From Burkholderiales bacterium (lineage in GTDB: Bacteria > Pseudomonadota > Gammaproteobacteria > Burkholderiales > SG8-39): a stretch of 64,000 nucleotides of DNA. The position numbers and the translations under genes were made by a program. Location of the stretch: contig JAOSJV010000001.1 of NCBI GenBank assembly GCA_027493935.1, forward strand, positions 2,503,157 through 2,567,156, written 5' to 3'. Below, piece by piece: positions 1 to 9,716 of the stretch (the first letter of the stretch is position 1; each line of letters opens with the position of its first letter). The notes beneath the pieces were generated by a model. It saw nothing but the letters and a program-made list of their open reading frames with translations, had not been told where the DNA came from and made no database searches.

Positions 1-573
1 AGAGAAGCCGCGGCGCGGATGGATCCAGCGCGCCTCGGGGCTGAGCGCTCCGGCGGCCACCAGCGCGTGGATGTGCAGGTGCTGGGTGAGCGTCTGGCTC
101 CAGGTGTGCAGCACCAGCGTGGCGGCGATCTCGCCGCCGAGCCAGCGCGGGTTGCGGCCGAACTCGATCAGCGTGGCCGAGGCGGCGGCGAAGAGCAGGC
201 CGTAGATCCGGCGCGCATTGCCCTGAGCCAGGGCGTTGAGCTCGTGCGGCAGGGTGAACACGAGATGGAAGTAGGGCACGGGCAGCAGCTCGGCGCGGCG
301 CGCGGCGAGCCAACGCTCCCGGGCCAGGCTCTGGCACTTCGGGCAGTGGCGATTGCGACAGGAGTGGTAGACGTAGTGGGTCGCGCCGCAGCGATCGCAG
401 CGGTGGATCTCCCCGCCCAGGGCGGCGGTACGGCAGTGCGCGATCGCGGCGAGCGCGCGCCGCTGTACGCCGGCGAGCCGAGCATGGGCGAGCAGCGCCG
501 GGGCGTGCGCGCGCACGATCTGGGCGAGCTCGAGGCGCGCGGTCCCGGGCGCGCCGTGCGCGCTCGGGTGCAC
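1..573 (-). CDS. IS91-family transposase, N-terminal part (cut by window edge)
   Basis: This is a rolling-circle (HUH/Y2-type) transposase of the IS91 family; 191 residues are visible and the C-terminus lies outside the window. A GTG at 573 opens the frame 3 bp after the stop of the upstream tyrosine recombinase, so the two are translationally close. A zinc-binding region has CDRC near residue 59 and CRNRHCPKC near residue 72. It is followed by the transposase core with HTLPHELNAL-like spacing and an HLHIHALV (HxHxH) segment near residue 165, the probable HUH metal site. IS91-family elements carrying a companion tyrosine recombinase are known. The active-site tyrosines and the oriIS end would lie to the left of the window. 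Family call is firm; intactness cannot be judged. Confidence 0.9.
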   Translation of the reverse strand, partial: MHPSAHGAPGTARLELAQIVRAHAPALLAHARLAGVQRRALAAIAHCRTAALGGEIHRCDRCGATHYVYHSCRNRHCPKCQSLARERWLAARRAELLPVPYFHLVFTLPHELNALAQGNARRIYGLLFAAASATLIEFGRNPRWLGGEIAATLVLHTWSQTLTQHLHIHALVAAGALSPEARWIHPRRGFS

Positions 574-576
574 GGG

Positions 577-1440
577 CTACAGGCGTTCGATGTCGGTGCG
601 CCCGAGCAGCTCCAGGGGCGAGGGGGTGGCGGCGAGGTGGCGCTCGGCGAGGTGGAAGTAGCGCAGCGTCGAGCCGATGTGGCCGTGGCCCATGAGGCGC
701 TGGATTCTGGGCACGTCGACACCGGCCTCCAGCAGGTGGGTGGCGAAGGCGTGGCGTAGCGCGTGGATGCCGCCGTGCTTGGTGATGCCCGCGCGCGCCT
801 TGGCCGAGCGGTAGATGCGCTGGGCGCTGATCACTGCGATCGGCCGTTCTTCGGCGCCATGGCGCTCGCCGACGAACAGCCAGTGCTTGGGCCGATAGCC
901 GAGCCAGTAGCGGCGAAGCTCGGCGAGCAGCCGCTCGGGCAGCAGCGTATAGCGGTCCTTGGCGCCCTTGCCCTGTTCGATGCGGATCATCATGCGCGAG
1001 GAATCGATATCGCCCAGCTTGAGATGGCACAGCTCCGAGACGCGCAGCCCCGCCCCGTAAGCGGTCATGAGCATCACCCGGTGCTTGGGGTTCTCGGTGG
1101 CCTCGAAGAGCCGCGCGATCTCCTCGCGCGCGAGGATCTGCGGCAGCTTCTGCGGTTGCTTGGGCCGCGGCAACGCGAACTCGACCGCGCTGCGCTTGAG
1201 CGTCACGCGGTAGAAGAACTGAAAGGCGCTCGCCGCCACGTTGCAGCTGCTCGGCGCGAGCTTGCGCTCGGTGAGCAGATGCAGCAGGTAGCGCTGAACC
1301 TCTTCCGCACCGATCCGATCGGGCGACCGACCGTAGTGCCTCGCCAGCGCTGCCACCGCGCCGACGTACGCCTCGCGCGTGCGCTCGGACATGCCGCGGA
1401 CCGCCAGATCGGCTTCCAGCTGTTTGCGCAACGGGCTCAT
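577..1440 (-). CDS. Tyrosine recombinase associated with IS91-type element
   Basis: This is a phage-integrase-family (XerC/D-like) site-specific recombinase of 287 residues. The start at 1440 is chosen because GAGGAG sits 6-7 bases upstream; an upstream in-frame start would add 31 poorly conserved residues. It has an N-terminal SAM-like core-binding domain followed by the catalytic domain. Catalytic residues can be read: Arg in YGAGLRVSEL, Lys in GKGAKDRY, HALRH (H-x-x-R), His in LMGHGHIG and the nucleophile Tyr in TLRYFH. It ends 3 bp before the IS91 transposase start, so the two form one transcription unit. Its job in IS91-like elements is not established; resolving circular or co-integrate intermediates is an inference. 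Confidence 0.9.
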   Translation of the reverse strand: MSPLRKQLEADLAVRGMSERTREAYVGAVAALARHYGRSPDRIGAEEVQRYLLHLLTERKLAPSSCNVAASAFQFFYRVTLKRSAVEFALPRPKQPQKLPQILAREEIARLFEATENPKHRVMLMTAYGAGLRVSELCHLKLGDIDSSRMMIRIEQGKGAKDRYTLLPERLLAELRRYWLGYRPKHWLFVGERHGAEERPIAVISAQRIYRSAKARAGITKHGGIHALRHAFATHLLEAGVDVPRIQRLMGHGHIGSTLRYFHLAERHLAATPSPLELLGRTDIERL

Positions 1441-1755
1441 CGCGTGTCTCCTCAGGTGAGTGCGGGAACATCCCCGCGCCCCACGCTGGCACAGACCCGC
1501 CCCGCACGCAGCCTTGCCGTACTCGAGACTCAACTGACTTCGGAGAACTTCAGCCGGAAACGCTGAAGTGGCGAACTTCCACCGCGAAGCGGTTTAGTTC
1601 AACGATAAGTAGGGAACCTAATCGACACTTTGCAAAGCGTCGGTTTAGTGTATATTCGTACAGCTTCGGGGGTGGCGAGCACGTGGGATCAATGGGTTGG
1701 GTGGATTTAGGGGGACCTAAATCCGCCGGCCTTACCCGTCTTGGAGGGTGCTGCC
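1441..1755. other. Spacer between two divergent recombinase genes
   Basis: No gene is seen in this 315-bp stretch. It must hold the 5' end (terIS side) of the IS91-type element and the control region of the integron integrase. It is less GC-rich than its surroundings. There is a perfect 8-bp inverted repeat (1547-1554 with 1562-1569, loop of 7) and a short hairpin near 1581-1593. RYYYAAC motifs occur at 1528-1534 and 1597-1603. These are the reverse of the GTTRRRY core expected for an attI site read away from the integrase, but a 7-mer of this degeneracy occurs by chance often. No boundary of the insertion sequence could be fixed. Confidence 0.5.
1629..1656 (+). promoter_or_regulatory. Candidate sigma-70 promoter of integron integrase
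   Basis: TTTGCA at 1629-1634 and TATATT at 1651-1656 are separated by 16 bp, about 100 bp before the integrase start. The -35 lies inside the 10-bp palindrome CTTTGCAAAG, which could be a repressor site. I saw no good LexA box, although integrase promoters are often SOS controlled. Confidence 0.45.
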
Positions 1756-2729
1756 ATGGACCGACCTCAACCCCGGCTGTTGGACCAGCTGCGCGACCGA
1801 ATCCGGCTCAAGCACTATAGCATCCGCACCGAGCAGGCCTACTCGGATTGGGTGCGCCGGTTCGTGCTCTTTCACGGCAAGCGCCATCCGCGCGAGCTGG
1901 GTCAGGTCGAGGTCGAAGCCTTCCTGACCCATCTCGCCGTGGAGGGGCGGGTGGCGGCCTCGACCCAGAACCAGGCGAAGAGCGCCCTGCTCTTCCTCTA
2001 CAAGGAGGTGCTCGGGGTCGAGCTGCCGTGGCTCGACGGGATCGAGACCGCCAAGCGGCCGGCGCGGCTGCCTGTCGTGCTGACGCGCGAGGAGGTGCGC
2101 TCGGTGCTCGCGCGCACTTCGGGCACGCCCGGCTTGATCCTGCGCCTGCTCTACGGCTCCGGCTTGCGCATCATGGAGGCGCTGCGCCTGCGCGTGAAGG
2201 ACGTCGACTTCGCGCGGCGCGAGATCGTGGTGCGCGACGGCAAGGGCGCGCGCGACCGGGTGACGATGCTCCCCGCAGGCATCGCTCCCGCCCTGCGCGG
2301 CCATCTCGTGCGCGTGCGCGAGCTGCACGCCGAGGACCTCGCGGCGGGCTTCGGCGCGGTGCACCTCCCGTTCGCGCTCGCCCGCAAGTACCCGAACGCG
2401 GCGCGCGAGTGGGCGTGGCAGTACGTCTTCCCCTCGCTCGCTCGTTCGGTCGATCCGCGCTCGGGGAGGTGCGGCGACATCACGCCGGCGATCAGGCGGT
2501 GCAGCGCGCGCTGCGAGCGGCCCTGCGCAGGAGCGGCGTCGCCAAGCCCGCCACGCCGCACGCGTTGCGCCACTCCTTCGCGACGCACCTGCTCGAGGAC
2601 GGCTACGACATCCGCACGGTGCAGGAGCTGCTCGGGCACCGGGACGTGGCGACGACGCAGATCTACACCCACGTGCTGAATCGCGGCCCGCGCGCCGTGC
2701 TGAGCCCGCTCGACCGGCCGGCGCCCTAG
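1756..2729 (+). CDS. intI: Integron integrase IntI (frame broken)
   Basis: This is the site-specific tyrosine recombinase that moves integron cassettes between attC and attI. The ATG at 1756 follows GGAGG with 8-bp spacing. The decisive mark is the IntI-specific insert before the second catalytic box ([21 protein letters not shown]), absent from XerC/D. Catalytic residues: Arg in [26 protein letters not shown] and Tyr in IYTHVLNRG. The reading frame changes at the G run 2463-2466, where adding one G restores a continuous protein of about 324 residues that ends at 2729. No cassette array or attC site is visible: the IS91-type element occupies the side where cassettes would lie. A sequencing error is the likely cause of the break. 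Confidence 0.88.
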
Positions 2730-2841
2730 CGTCGCCTTCCGGTCGGCGCTCGGCGCACACGCTCACGCTCGCGTTGCGAATCGCTATCATCCGCGGCTCG
2801 GCCCGGAGCACCCTTCCCGGGCGCGGTCACAAGAACGAGAG

Positions 2842-4080
2842 ATGCCGATCCCCGCGGCTCGCGAGCACGATCCGTACGCGCCCTTCCGCAGCGCCGACTT
2901 CCGGCGGCTGATGGCGATGGCGTTCTTGACCGCGATCGTGCAGCAGGCCCAGGGCGTGGCGATCGGCTGGGACATCTACGAGCGCACCGGCTCGGCGCTC
3001 GCGCTCGGCTGGGCGGGACTCACCCAGTTCCTGCCGATCGCCGCGTTCTTCCTGCCGGCCGGACAGATCGCCGACCGGCACGACCGGCGCCGCGTGATCG
3101 CCTGGAGCCTGGGCGTGTGGAGCGTCGCGGCGCTCGCGCTCGCCGGCGCGGCGCGCTTCGACGCCGGCGTGGGCTGGATCTACGCCGCGATCGCCGGCAC
3201 CGGCGCGGCGATCGTGCTGAACCGCGCCGCGCGCGACGCGATGCTGCCGAAGCTCGTCCCGCCCGCGGGCCTGCAGAGCGCGGTCGCGTGGAACATGAGC
3301 ACCTTCCAGGTCGCGCTCGTATCGGGTCCCGCGCTCGCCGGCATGGTCATCGCGGCGACCGGCAGCGCGCAGGCGGTGTACGTCGCGAACCTCGTCGCGC
3401 TCGTCGCCGCCGCGTGGCTCGCGCTCTCGATCCGGCACCGCATCGCGCCCGAGGTTGAACTGGTGCGCTCGCTCGCCGAGGTCTTCGCCGGCGTGAGGCA
3501 CGTCTGGCGCACGAAGGTGGTTCTCGGCATGATGTCGATCGACCTCTTCGCCGTGCTGCTCGGCAGCGCCACCGCGCTGCTGCCGATCTACGCGAAGGAC
3601 ATCCTCCAGGTCGGCCCGGCGGGGCTCGGCTGGCTCGCCGCGGCGCCCGCGCTCGGCGCGGTGCTGATGGGCGTGACGCAGGGCTACCGCCGCCCGTGGG
3701 CGCACGCGGGCCGGGCGTTCGTCTGGGGCGTCGCGCTCTTCGGTGCCGCCACCGTGGTGTTCGGCCTCTCGCGCTCCTTCTGGCTCTCGCTCGCCGCACT
3801 CGTCGTGCTCGGCGCTGCCGACAACGCGAGCGCGGTCATCCGCCAGACAGTGCTGCAGCTGCGCACGCCCGACGCGCTGCGCGGGCGCGTGTCGGCCGTG
3901 AACCGCGTCTTCATCAGCTCGTCGAACGAGCTCGGCGCTTTCGAGTCCGGAGTGCTCGCCGCCTTCACCGGCCCGGTCTTCGCGGTGGTGTTCGGCGGCT
4001 GCGCGACGCTCGCGATCCTCGCGCTCGGGGTGCGCCGCTTTCCCGAGATCCGCGCGCTGCGGCGCGTCGAGCCGCTCTGA
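2842..4080 (+). CDS. MFS efflux transporter (EntS/MFS_3-like)
   Basis: This is an inner-membrane major facilitator of 412 residues, with twelve predicted hydrophobic helices in two halves. The loop after helix 2 reads AGQIADRHDRRRV, which fits the family's G-x-x-x-D-R-x-x-R-R signature. It resembles the enterobactin-exporter-like (MFS_3) group, whose members export small molecules by proton antiport. The substrate cannot be read from sequence. It stands alone, convergent with the YbaK-like gene 20 bp downstream. The ATG at 2842 has only a weak purine-rich ribosome site. Confidence 0.85.
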   Translation: MPIPAAREHDPYAPFRSADFRRLMAMAFLTAIVQQAQGVAIGWDIYERTGSALALGWAGLTQFLPIAAFFLPAGQIADRHDRRRVIAWSLGVWSVAALALAGAARFDAGVGWIYAAIAGTGAAIVLNRAARDAMLPKLVPPAGLQSAVAWNMSTFQVALVSGPALAGMVIAATGSAQAVYVANLVALVAAAWLALSIRHRIAPEVELVRSLAEVFAGVRHVWRTKVVLGMMSIDLFAVLLGSATALLPIYAKDILQVGPAGLGWLAAAPALGAVLMGVTQGYRRPWAHAGRAFVWGVALFGAATVVFGLSRSFWLSLAALVVLGAADNASAVIRQTVLQLRTPDALRGRVSAVNRVFISSSNELGAFESGVLAAFTGPVFAVVFGGCATLAILALGVRRFPEIRALRRVEPL

Positions 4081-4100
4081 GGCCGGCGCCGCCGCCCGCC

Positions 4101-4571
4101 TCAGAAGCGGCGGCTGAAGTGCGCGCGCACCGCCGCGCCCATCAGGCGGTCGAACTCGGACTGCGTCAGCCGGACGAAGTGCTCGTGGTCCCCGGCCTCG
4201 AAGTACACCTCGGGCTGCGCCTCCAGCGCCTCCTCGACCACCGTGACGATCCCGTAGGGCTCGCCGACGGGCGGCACCGCGCCCCGCGCGCAATCGCCGA
4301 AGAGCGGCACGAGCTCGCCCTCGGTCGCGAGCCGCAGGCTGCGGTGCAGGCAGCGGCCCAGCGCGTCGACCTCGACGTGGTGGGTCGACGGAAGCACGGC
4401 GAGCACGTAGCCGCGCTCGTCCTCGAGCACGACGCCTTTCGCGACGCGGTCGCCGGGCACGTGCGTCGCTGCCGCGCTCTCCATGCTCGAGCCGGTGTGC
4501 GGGTGGCCGACCACGTCATACGCGATCTGCTGCATCGCGAGGAAATCCTGCAGACTGGGCGCCATCACCAT
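4101..4571 (-). CDS. YbaK/ProX-like aminoacyl-tRNA deacylase
   Basis: This 156-residue protein belongs to the YbaK/EbsC family, which hydrolyses mischarged aminoacyl-tRNA in trans. The conserved lysine is in VAKGVVLEDE (about residue 44), followed by the LAVLPSTHHVEVDAL strand-helix and a C-terminal GAVPPVGEPYGI segment typical of the fold. The start at 4571 is set by AGGAGG 8-9 bases upstream; a second ATG two codons in is also possible. It is a free-standing domain, not fused to prolyl-tRNA synthetase. Specificity (Cys, Ala or Pro) is not decidable here. Confidence 0.85.
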   Translation of the reverse strand: MVMAPSLQDFLAMQQIAYDVVGHPHTGSSMESAAATHVPGDRVAKGVVLEDERGYVLAVLPSTHHVEVDALGRCLHRSLRLATEGELVPLFGDCARGAVPPVGEPYGIVTVVEEALEAQPEVYFEAGDHEHFVRLTQSEFDRLMGAAVRAHFSRRF

Positions 4572-4784
4572 GACCGCCACCTCCTGTGATCTCGCCGCTT
4601 CCAGTATAGGTCGCCGGGCCGGCGATTTCGAGGCGCGCGCGGCGGCGGTCCGCCGGCGCCGCCCCCGCGGGACCCGGCGGGGATTCCCGTGCCGGGCGTG
4701 CGGCCTCGTCGAACCGCCGCCGCTTGCCATCGCAGTCGGTCAAGAGTAAGAAGGCAGGCGTCGGCGGCGCGGAAGGGAGCGGAC

Positions 4785-5387
4785 ATGAGCCTCGCGAACG
4801 GCGCGAAGATCGAACCCCCTGCCGGTCGGCCGGGCACCGTCGCGACGATCGTCCGGCTCGCCAATCCGACCTTCATCGCGCTTGCCGTCCTGCTGCCGAA
4901 CGCGGCGCTCGGCGTCGCGCTCGCGCTCGGCTCGTTGGTGCTCCTCAACTACGTGCACATCATGACCGGCGCGCTGTGGACCGGCATCGACCTCTTCATG
5001 GGCTTCGTCGTCGGGCCGGTCCTCGGCACGATGGAGCCTGCACGGCGCGCCGAGGTGTTCAAGCGCCTGATCCCGAAGATGACCTTCCTGATGCCGATGC
5101 TCTCCGGCGTGACGATCCTCGCCGGCGTGCACCTCGCGCAGCGGTTGGGTATGCTGACGCTGGCCGATCCCTGGATCGTCGCCGCGCTCGCCATCACCGC
5201 CGTGCTCGTCGTGCAGGGCTTCGGCGTGCTGCTGCCGAACGAGATCCGCATTTTCAAGCAGCTCGTCTCGCCCGCGCCCGACGTCGCGCGGATCGTGACG
5301 CTCGGCATGCAGAATGCGCGGCTCGCCGGCATCCAGGGGCTGCTGCAGCTCGCCATCATCTTCGTGATGGCGAACCTGCGGTTCTAG
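4785..5387 (+). CDS. Integral membrane protein, CopD/DUF2269-like
   Basis: This 200-residue membrane protein has about five hydrophobic segments. The segment LLNYVHIMTGALWTGIDLFM (about residues 55-75), with a histidine and tryptophan at the start of a helix, resembles the CopD/DUF2269 fold where such histidines may bind haem or copper. That link is by pattern only. The ATG at 4785 follows GGAAGGGAGCGG. It sits alone between the divergent YbaK-like gene and the convergent AEC permease. No function is assigned. Confidence 0.65.
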   Translation: MSLANGAKIEPPAGRPGTVATIVRLANPTFIALAVLLPNAALGVALALGSLVLLNYVHIMTGALWTGIDLFMGFVVGPVLGTMEPARRAEVFKRLIPKMTFLMPMLSGVTILAGVHLAQRLGMLTLADPWIVAALAITAVLVVQGFGVLLPNEIRIFKQLVSPAPDVARIVTLGMQNARLAGIQGLLQLAIIFVMANLRF

Positions 5388-5433
5388 CGACGCCGGCCGC
5401 GGGGCCCGGCGACCGCCGGCGCGGCGTCGAGCC

Positions 5434-6368
5434 TCAGGTGGCGAGCAGCACCGCCAGCGCGGACACCGTCAGCACCGAGACGGCGGTGGAGATCAGCACG
5501 CTCGCCGAAGCGCGGGCAACGTCGATCTCGTAGCGCGCCGCGATCAGGTACACGTTCGCACCCATCGGCATCGCGGCGCACAGCACCGCGATCGCGCGCC
5601 AGGCCGGATCGACCGCCGCCAGGTTCATCATCAGGAGGTACACCACCGCCGGATAGGCGCCGAGCTGAGCAGCACCAGCGCGCCGGTGTCGCGCAACCGC
5701 GCCGGCCGCGGCATCACCGCCAGGCTCGCGCCGAGGGCGAAGAGCGCGCAGGGCACATTGGCGCCCTTCACGAAGTTGACCACGCCGTCGAGCAGGCTCG
5801 GCAGCGGCACGCCGACGAGCGCGACCGAAGCGCCGGCGGCCACCGACATGATCACGGGGTTGCGCACGACCGCGCGGCCGGCGGCGGCCGGGGCGTGCCA
5901 GGCGCGCCCCGGTGCCGAACGCGCGAGCTCGATCAGCACGATCGCGAGCGGCATGATCACGCCGTTCTCCACCAGCAGGAGCAGCAGCACCGGCAGCGCC
6001 GCGCCCGGCCCGTAGAGCTCGATCGCGATGGGCAGCGCGATGAACACGAGGTTGCCGAACGAGGCTGCCATGCCCTGCACCGCCTGGGCGTCCAGCCGGT
6101 CGCCGTGGCGCCGGCGCGCGAGCGCGACGCCGGCCGCGCCCAACAGGAGCGCGGCGGCGAGATAGGCCCCGACGAAGGCGCCGTCGAAGCGCTCGGCCAC
6201 CGGCGCGGTGGCCATCAGGTGAAAGAGCGTGAGCGGCAGCGAGAAGTAGTACACGAAGCCGGTCAGCCCGCGCACGCCGGCGGCGTCGACCAGCCGTCCG
6301 CGCGCCGAGGCGTACCCGGCGAGGATGAGGACGAAGAGCGGCAGCGTGATCGTGAGGACGAGCAGCAT
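5434..6368 (-). CDS. AEC-family permease (frame broken near 5665)
   Basis: This is an auxin-efflux-carrier family transporter of about 311 residues with ten hydrophobic helices in two five-helix halves. The start at 6368 gives a protein opening directly in the first helix. The N-terminal 235 residues and the last 70 (ending near 5434) lie in different frames. Adding one base at about 5665 gives the family motif K-L-x-x-Y-P before the last helices. The C-terminal AAMPMGANVYLIAARY matches the conserved P-x-G-x-N-x-x-L region. Members move organic acids or other small anions; the substrate here is unknown. Confidence 0.8.
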
Positions 6369-6880
6369 CGCGGCGCTGCGCCGCGCGTCGTCGCTTCCGG
6401 CGCCGGCGGGTGGCGCGGGGCGCGCCGCGGGCGGGCCGCTATTCTCACCCGGAACGCGACCGCCGGGCCGCGAGCGACGCGGGGCCCGCAGCACCCCGCT
6501 CTCGGTCGCCGCCGCGCAGGATCGTCAGTCCCGGCGCCGCTAGTCGGGGGCGGGGAGCCAAGTGCACCCCGATTGCGATCGCACTGCATTCCCGCAATCG
6601 AGGGCAGGCGAGCACCGCGAAAACGATTGACAAACCGTCTTCCCGGCGAACGCGGGAAACCCGGCGCGCGCTGCAGCCGCACCGCGTCCCTCGCTGGATT
6701 CCCTTGCGAGGCCGTGTGCCCCCTTCGTCGCTCCCGCGACAGCGGGAGCCCAGAATGAGGTTCCTCGCCTGCTCGACGGCTCAGTGGATCCCGCTTTCGC
6801 GGGGACGACAGCTTGCCTGCCGTTTGCGGAATGTTCACACGCCCGCTTGCGCGGGAATGACCACCCTCTGCGGTGCGCGC
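6369..6880. repeat. Gene-free spacer with four short GC palindromes
   Basis: No credible gene lies in this 512-bp spacer. It carries a run of short inverted repeats built on CCCGC-(3-5 nt)-GCGGG: 6640-6658, 6730-6749, about 6788-6806 and about 6842-6857. Several are followed by a GRATGA or GACGA tail. They resemble the dispersed ATTCCC/GGGAAT-type (dRS3-like) repeats common between proteobacterial genes. Similar units recur at about 15905, 26600 and 26690 in this window. Confidence 0.6.
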
Positions 6881-8035
6881 CTAGGTGCGCAGCACGTCGA
6901 GCGGCGCGAAGCGCCCGCCGAGCGCGCTCGCCGCGCTGACGCCCCACCAGCGCTCGAGCACCGTCGCGTACAGGCTGCGGAAATCCACCGCGTGCGCGAG
7001 GTTGCCGTTCTCCAGGCGATCGAGTTGCGGCGCCTGCCCGTACAGGCCGCCGCGCACCCGACCGCCCGCGACGAAGTGCGCGCTCGCCGTGCCGTGGTCG
7101 GTGCCGTTCGAGCCGTTCTCCTGCGGCCGGCGGCCGAACTCGGCGTAGGTCACGACGAGCGCGGAGCGCCAGCGCCCGAGTTCCTCGAGCACGCTCTTGA
7201 GCGCCACAAGGCCCTCGGCGAACTGCCTCAGCAGGTTCGCGTGCGCGTTCGGCTGGTTCTGATGGGTGTCGAACCCGTTCAGCGTCAGCCGCAGGGCGGC
7301 CACGCCCGCGGGCGCGGCCACGACCTGCGCGGCAGTGCGGACCGCGCTCCCGAAGGGTCCTGCGGGGGAATGCGGTGCGAAACGCCCGCTCGCTCCTGAG
7401 CCCCGCTTCGGCGCGGGCAACGTCCGCCTCCACCTTCAGCATGTGGCCGAGCGCGCGGTTGCCCTGCGCCTGCGACGGCTGCGCCATGCGCGCCTGGCGC
7501 CGAAACTGCGCCGCATCGGCGAGCGCGATCGCACGCGCGCCGGCGCCGGCGAGCGGACCGAGGTCCGGGCTGCCGACCACCACACCGTCGGCGGCGAAGC
7601 CGCGCGGCGCGGGATGCGCCGCGAACGCGCGCGCGAGCCAGCCGTCGCTCAGGTACTCCTCGGCGCGCGAGGCCGTGTCCCAGATCTCTATCGAGCGGAA
7701 ATGCGACAGGTTGGGATTCGGGTAGCCCACACCCTGCACGATCGCCAGCTCGCGCGCCTGCCACAGCGGTGCGAGCGCCGCGAGCGATGGATGCAGCCCG
7801 GCGCGCTCGTCGAGCTGCAGCACGGCGTCGCGCTTGATGCCGATGCGCGGGCGCAGCCGGGCGTAGGCCGGATCGGCGTACGGGACGACCGTGTTCAACG
7901 CGTCGTTCCCGCCCTTGAGTTCGACCAGCACCAGGAGGTTCGCGTAGCCGCCCCCTCGCGCGCGGCGGCCAGGCGCGGCGCGAGCACGCCCAAGCTCGCA
8001 GCCGCAGCACAGCTCAGGAATTCGCGCCTGTCCAT
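6881..8035 (-). CDS. DUF1501 family Tat-exported protein (two frame breaks)
   Basis: This DUF1501 (sulfatase-fold-like) protein of about 384 residues starts at 8035 with a twin-arginine leader, MDRREFLSCAAAASLGVLA. The frame shifts in the G/C run near 7945 and again in the G run 7364-7368. Removing one base at the latter joins FRTAFP to AGPFGSAV without loss. The body shows LVELKGGNDALNTVVPY near the N-terminus and GFDTHQNQ plus SNGTDHGTASAHF near the C-terminus, all family hallmarks. It lies 66 bp downstream of a DUF1800 gene, the usual partner. The pair is presumed to act in the periplasm; the biochemical role is unknown. Confidence 0.85.
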
Positions 8036-8100
8036 CGCTCGCCCCTCGCTCTGCGCTGCCCGCTGTCCAGCGCCCACGGTCTGCTGTCCCCTGGCGTCCG

Positions 8101-9590
8101 TCATTTCAGCTGATAGGCCGGGTCGAGCGCGAGCCGCCGCGCGAGCTCGCGGGCCGGCAGGCCCTCGCTCACCGCGCTCACCGGGGCGAGCGCGAGCACC
8201 ACGCGCTCGATGTCCGCGCGCGACGGCTGCGGGCCGAATCCGGCGAGCCAACGCTCGGCGTCGAAGCGGATATCGCCCATCGCGCGGAAGAACCGCTCGC
8301 GGCCTTCCTGGCCGAAACGGCCGAGCCCCTTGGCCGCGCCGCCCGCCGCCTTCTGCGCGCGCCCCGCGCGCGCGTTCATCGCGGCCACGGCCGTCAGCGG
8401 CATCTCCTCGGCGCGGAACAGCCGCTCGGCGAAGGCCTTGCGCCCCAGAAGCGTCGTCGAGTTGATCCAGGCCTCGCCACCCGGCCACCCCTTCACGTTC
8501 GGCGGCGAGAAGAGGTTCTGGCCGAGCTGGGCCGTGGCGAACGCGAGCGGCAGCGCCTCGCCGTGCGCCACCGCGAACTGACGGAACGTCCCGACCACGA
8601 GATCGACCGGCGACTTGATGAGCGCACCCCGGTTCTCCTCGCTCCAGAACGCGGGCGAGAGCAGCAGCGCGCGCAGCGCCGCCTTCACGTCGTAGCGCGC
8701 GCCGCGGAAGGCGGCAGCGACGCGCTGCAGCTCGACGCGGCCGGGTTGCGGCGAGACGAACTCGCGCCAGAGCTTACGCGCGACGTGTAGCGCGGTCTCG
8801 GGCCGCGCGAGCAGCAGATCGAGCACCGCGTCGCCGTCGAAGTTGCCGCTCGTGCCCAGCACCGTTTTCGTGCCGCGGTCGTGGAAGAGCGGCCGGTAGC
8901 GGTAGGCGCCGCTCGAGGGATCGATCGACCAGCCGGTGAACGCACGCGCGGCCTCGCGCACATCCTGCTCGGTGTACGCGCCCTCGCCGAGGGTGAAGAG
9001 CTCCATGACCTCGCGCGCGAAATTCTCGTTCGGCTTGCCCTGCGGTTGGTCGCCGAATCCAGATAGATGATCATCGCCGGGTCCTTGGACACCTCGTGCA
9101 GCAGGGCGCCGAAATCGCCGGCGGCGTGGCGGCGCAGCAGCGCGTTCTGCGCGTGCATCAGCCGCGCGTAGCGCACCTTCTGCTGGCTCGAGACGAAGTG
9201 GTTGTGCCAGAAGAGCGTCATGCGCTCGGTGAGCTGCGATGGCGTCGAGAGCATCTCCTCGAGCCACCACGCGCGCAGCTCGATGCCGCGCTTGATCTCC
9301 GCCGCGACGAACTGCTTGCGCGCCTCGGGCGTCATCGCGCGCAGCTCGCGCGGCGGCACGATGGGCTCGCTCACCCATGCGGGCGGCGGGGTACGCGCCT
9401 CGCGTAGCGTGCCGGCGAGCAAGCGCTCGATGCCTTGCTCGCGCGAGAGCGCTGCGTACTCCGCCACCTCGGCCGCCGACGCGCCGAAGCCGGCGCGGTT
9501 CAGCAGGTGACGCGCATCGGCTGCGCCCATCGGCGCCGCGTGCGCCGCGAACGCCGCGAGCGGCACGATCAGGCAGATCAGCCATCGCAT
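8101..9590 (-). CDS. DUF1800 family exported protein (frame broken near 9047)
   Basis: This DUF1800 protein of about 496 residues starts with a Sec-type signal peptide (MRWLICLIVPLAAFAAHA) at 9590, preceded by GGAG. The first 180 residues carry HLLNRAGFGAS and ERMTLFWHNHF. After a one-base loss at about 9047 the frame continues with GKPNENFAREVMELFTLG, the strongest family motif. Then come AFTGW and NVKGWPGGEAWINS. DUF1800 and DUF1501 genes are commonly adjacent, as here. The break falls inside the most conserved motif and adding one base restores it, so I read it as a sequence error. Confidence 0.87.
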
Positions 9591-9716
9591 ACGGGAGTCT
9601 CCGCAAGGAGGCAGGCGGCGCCGGACCGGCGGCTGCGACGCGAACGGTGAGCCGGCGCGTGGAGGCGTGCGCCGGAAAGGGAAAACGCACCCTCCTCCGG
9701 CGCCGCGCACCGCCGC

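Noticed and set aside
1528-1603. Complete attC site
   Set aside because: An attC needs opposite-facing RYYYAAC and GTTRRRY ends; both motifs here point the same way.
6369-6880. CRISPR array from repeated CCCGC/GCGGG units
   Set aside because: Units are unequal, spacing is irregular and no cas gene is present.
8101-9590. DUF1800/DUF1501 pair as an undescribed system
   Set aside because: The pairing is widespread in bacteria and already catalogued, though its function is open; nothing unusual in this copy except a likely sequence error.
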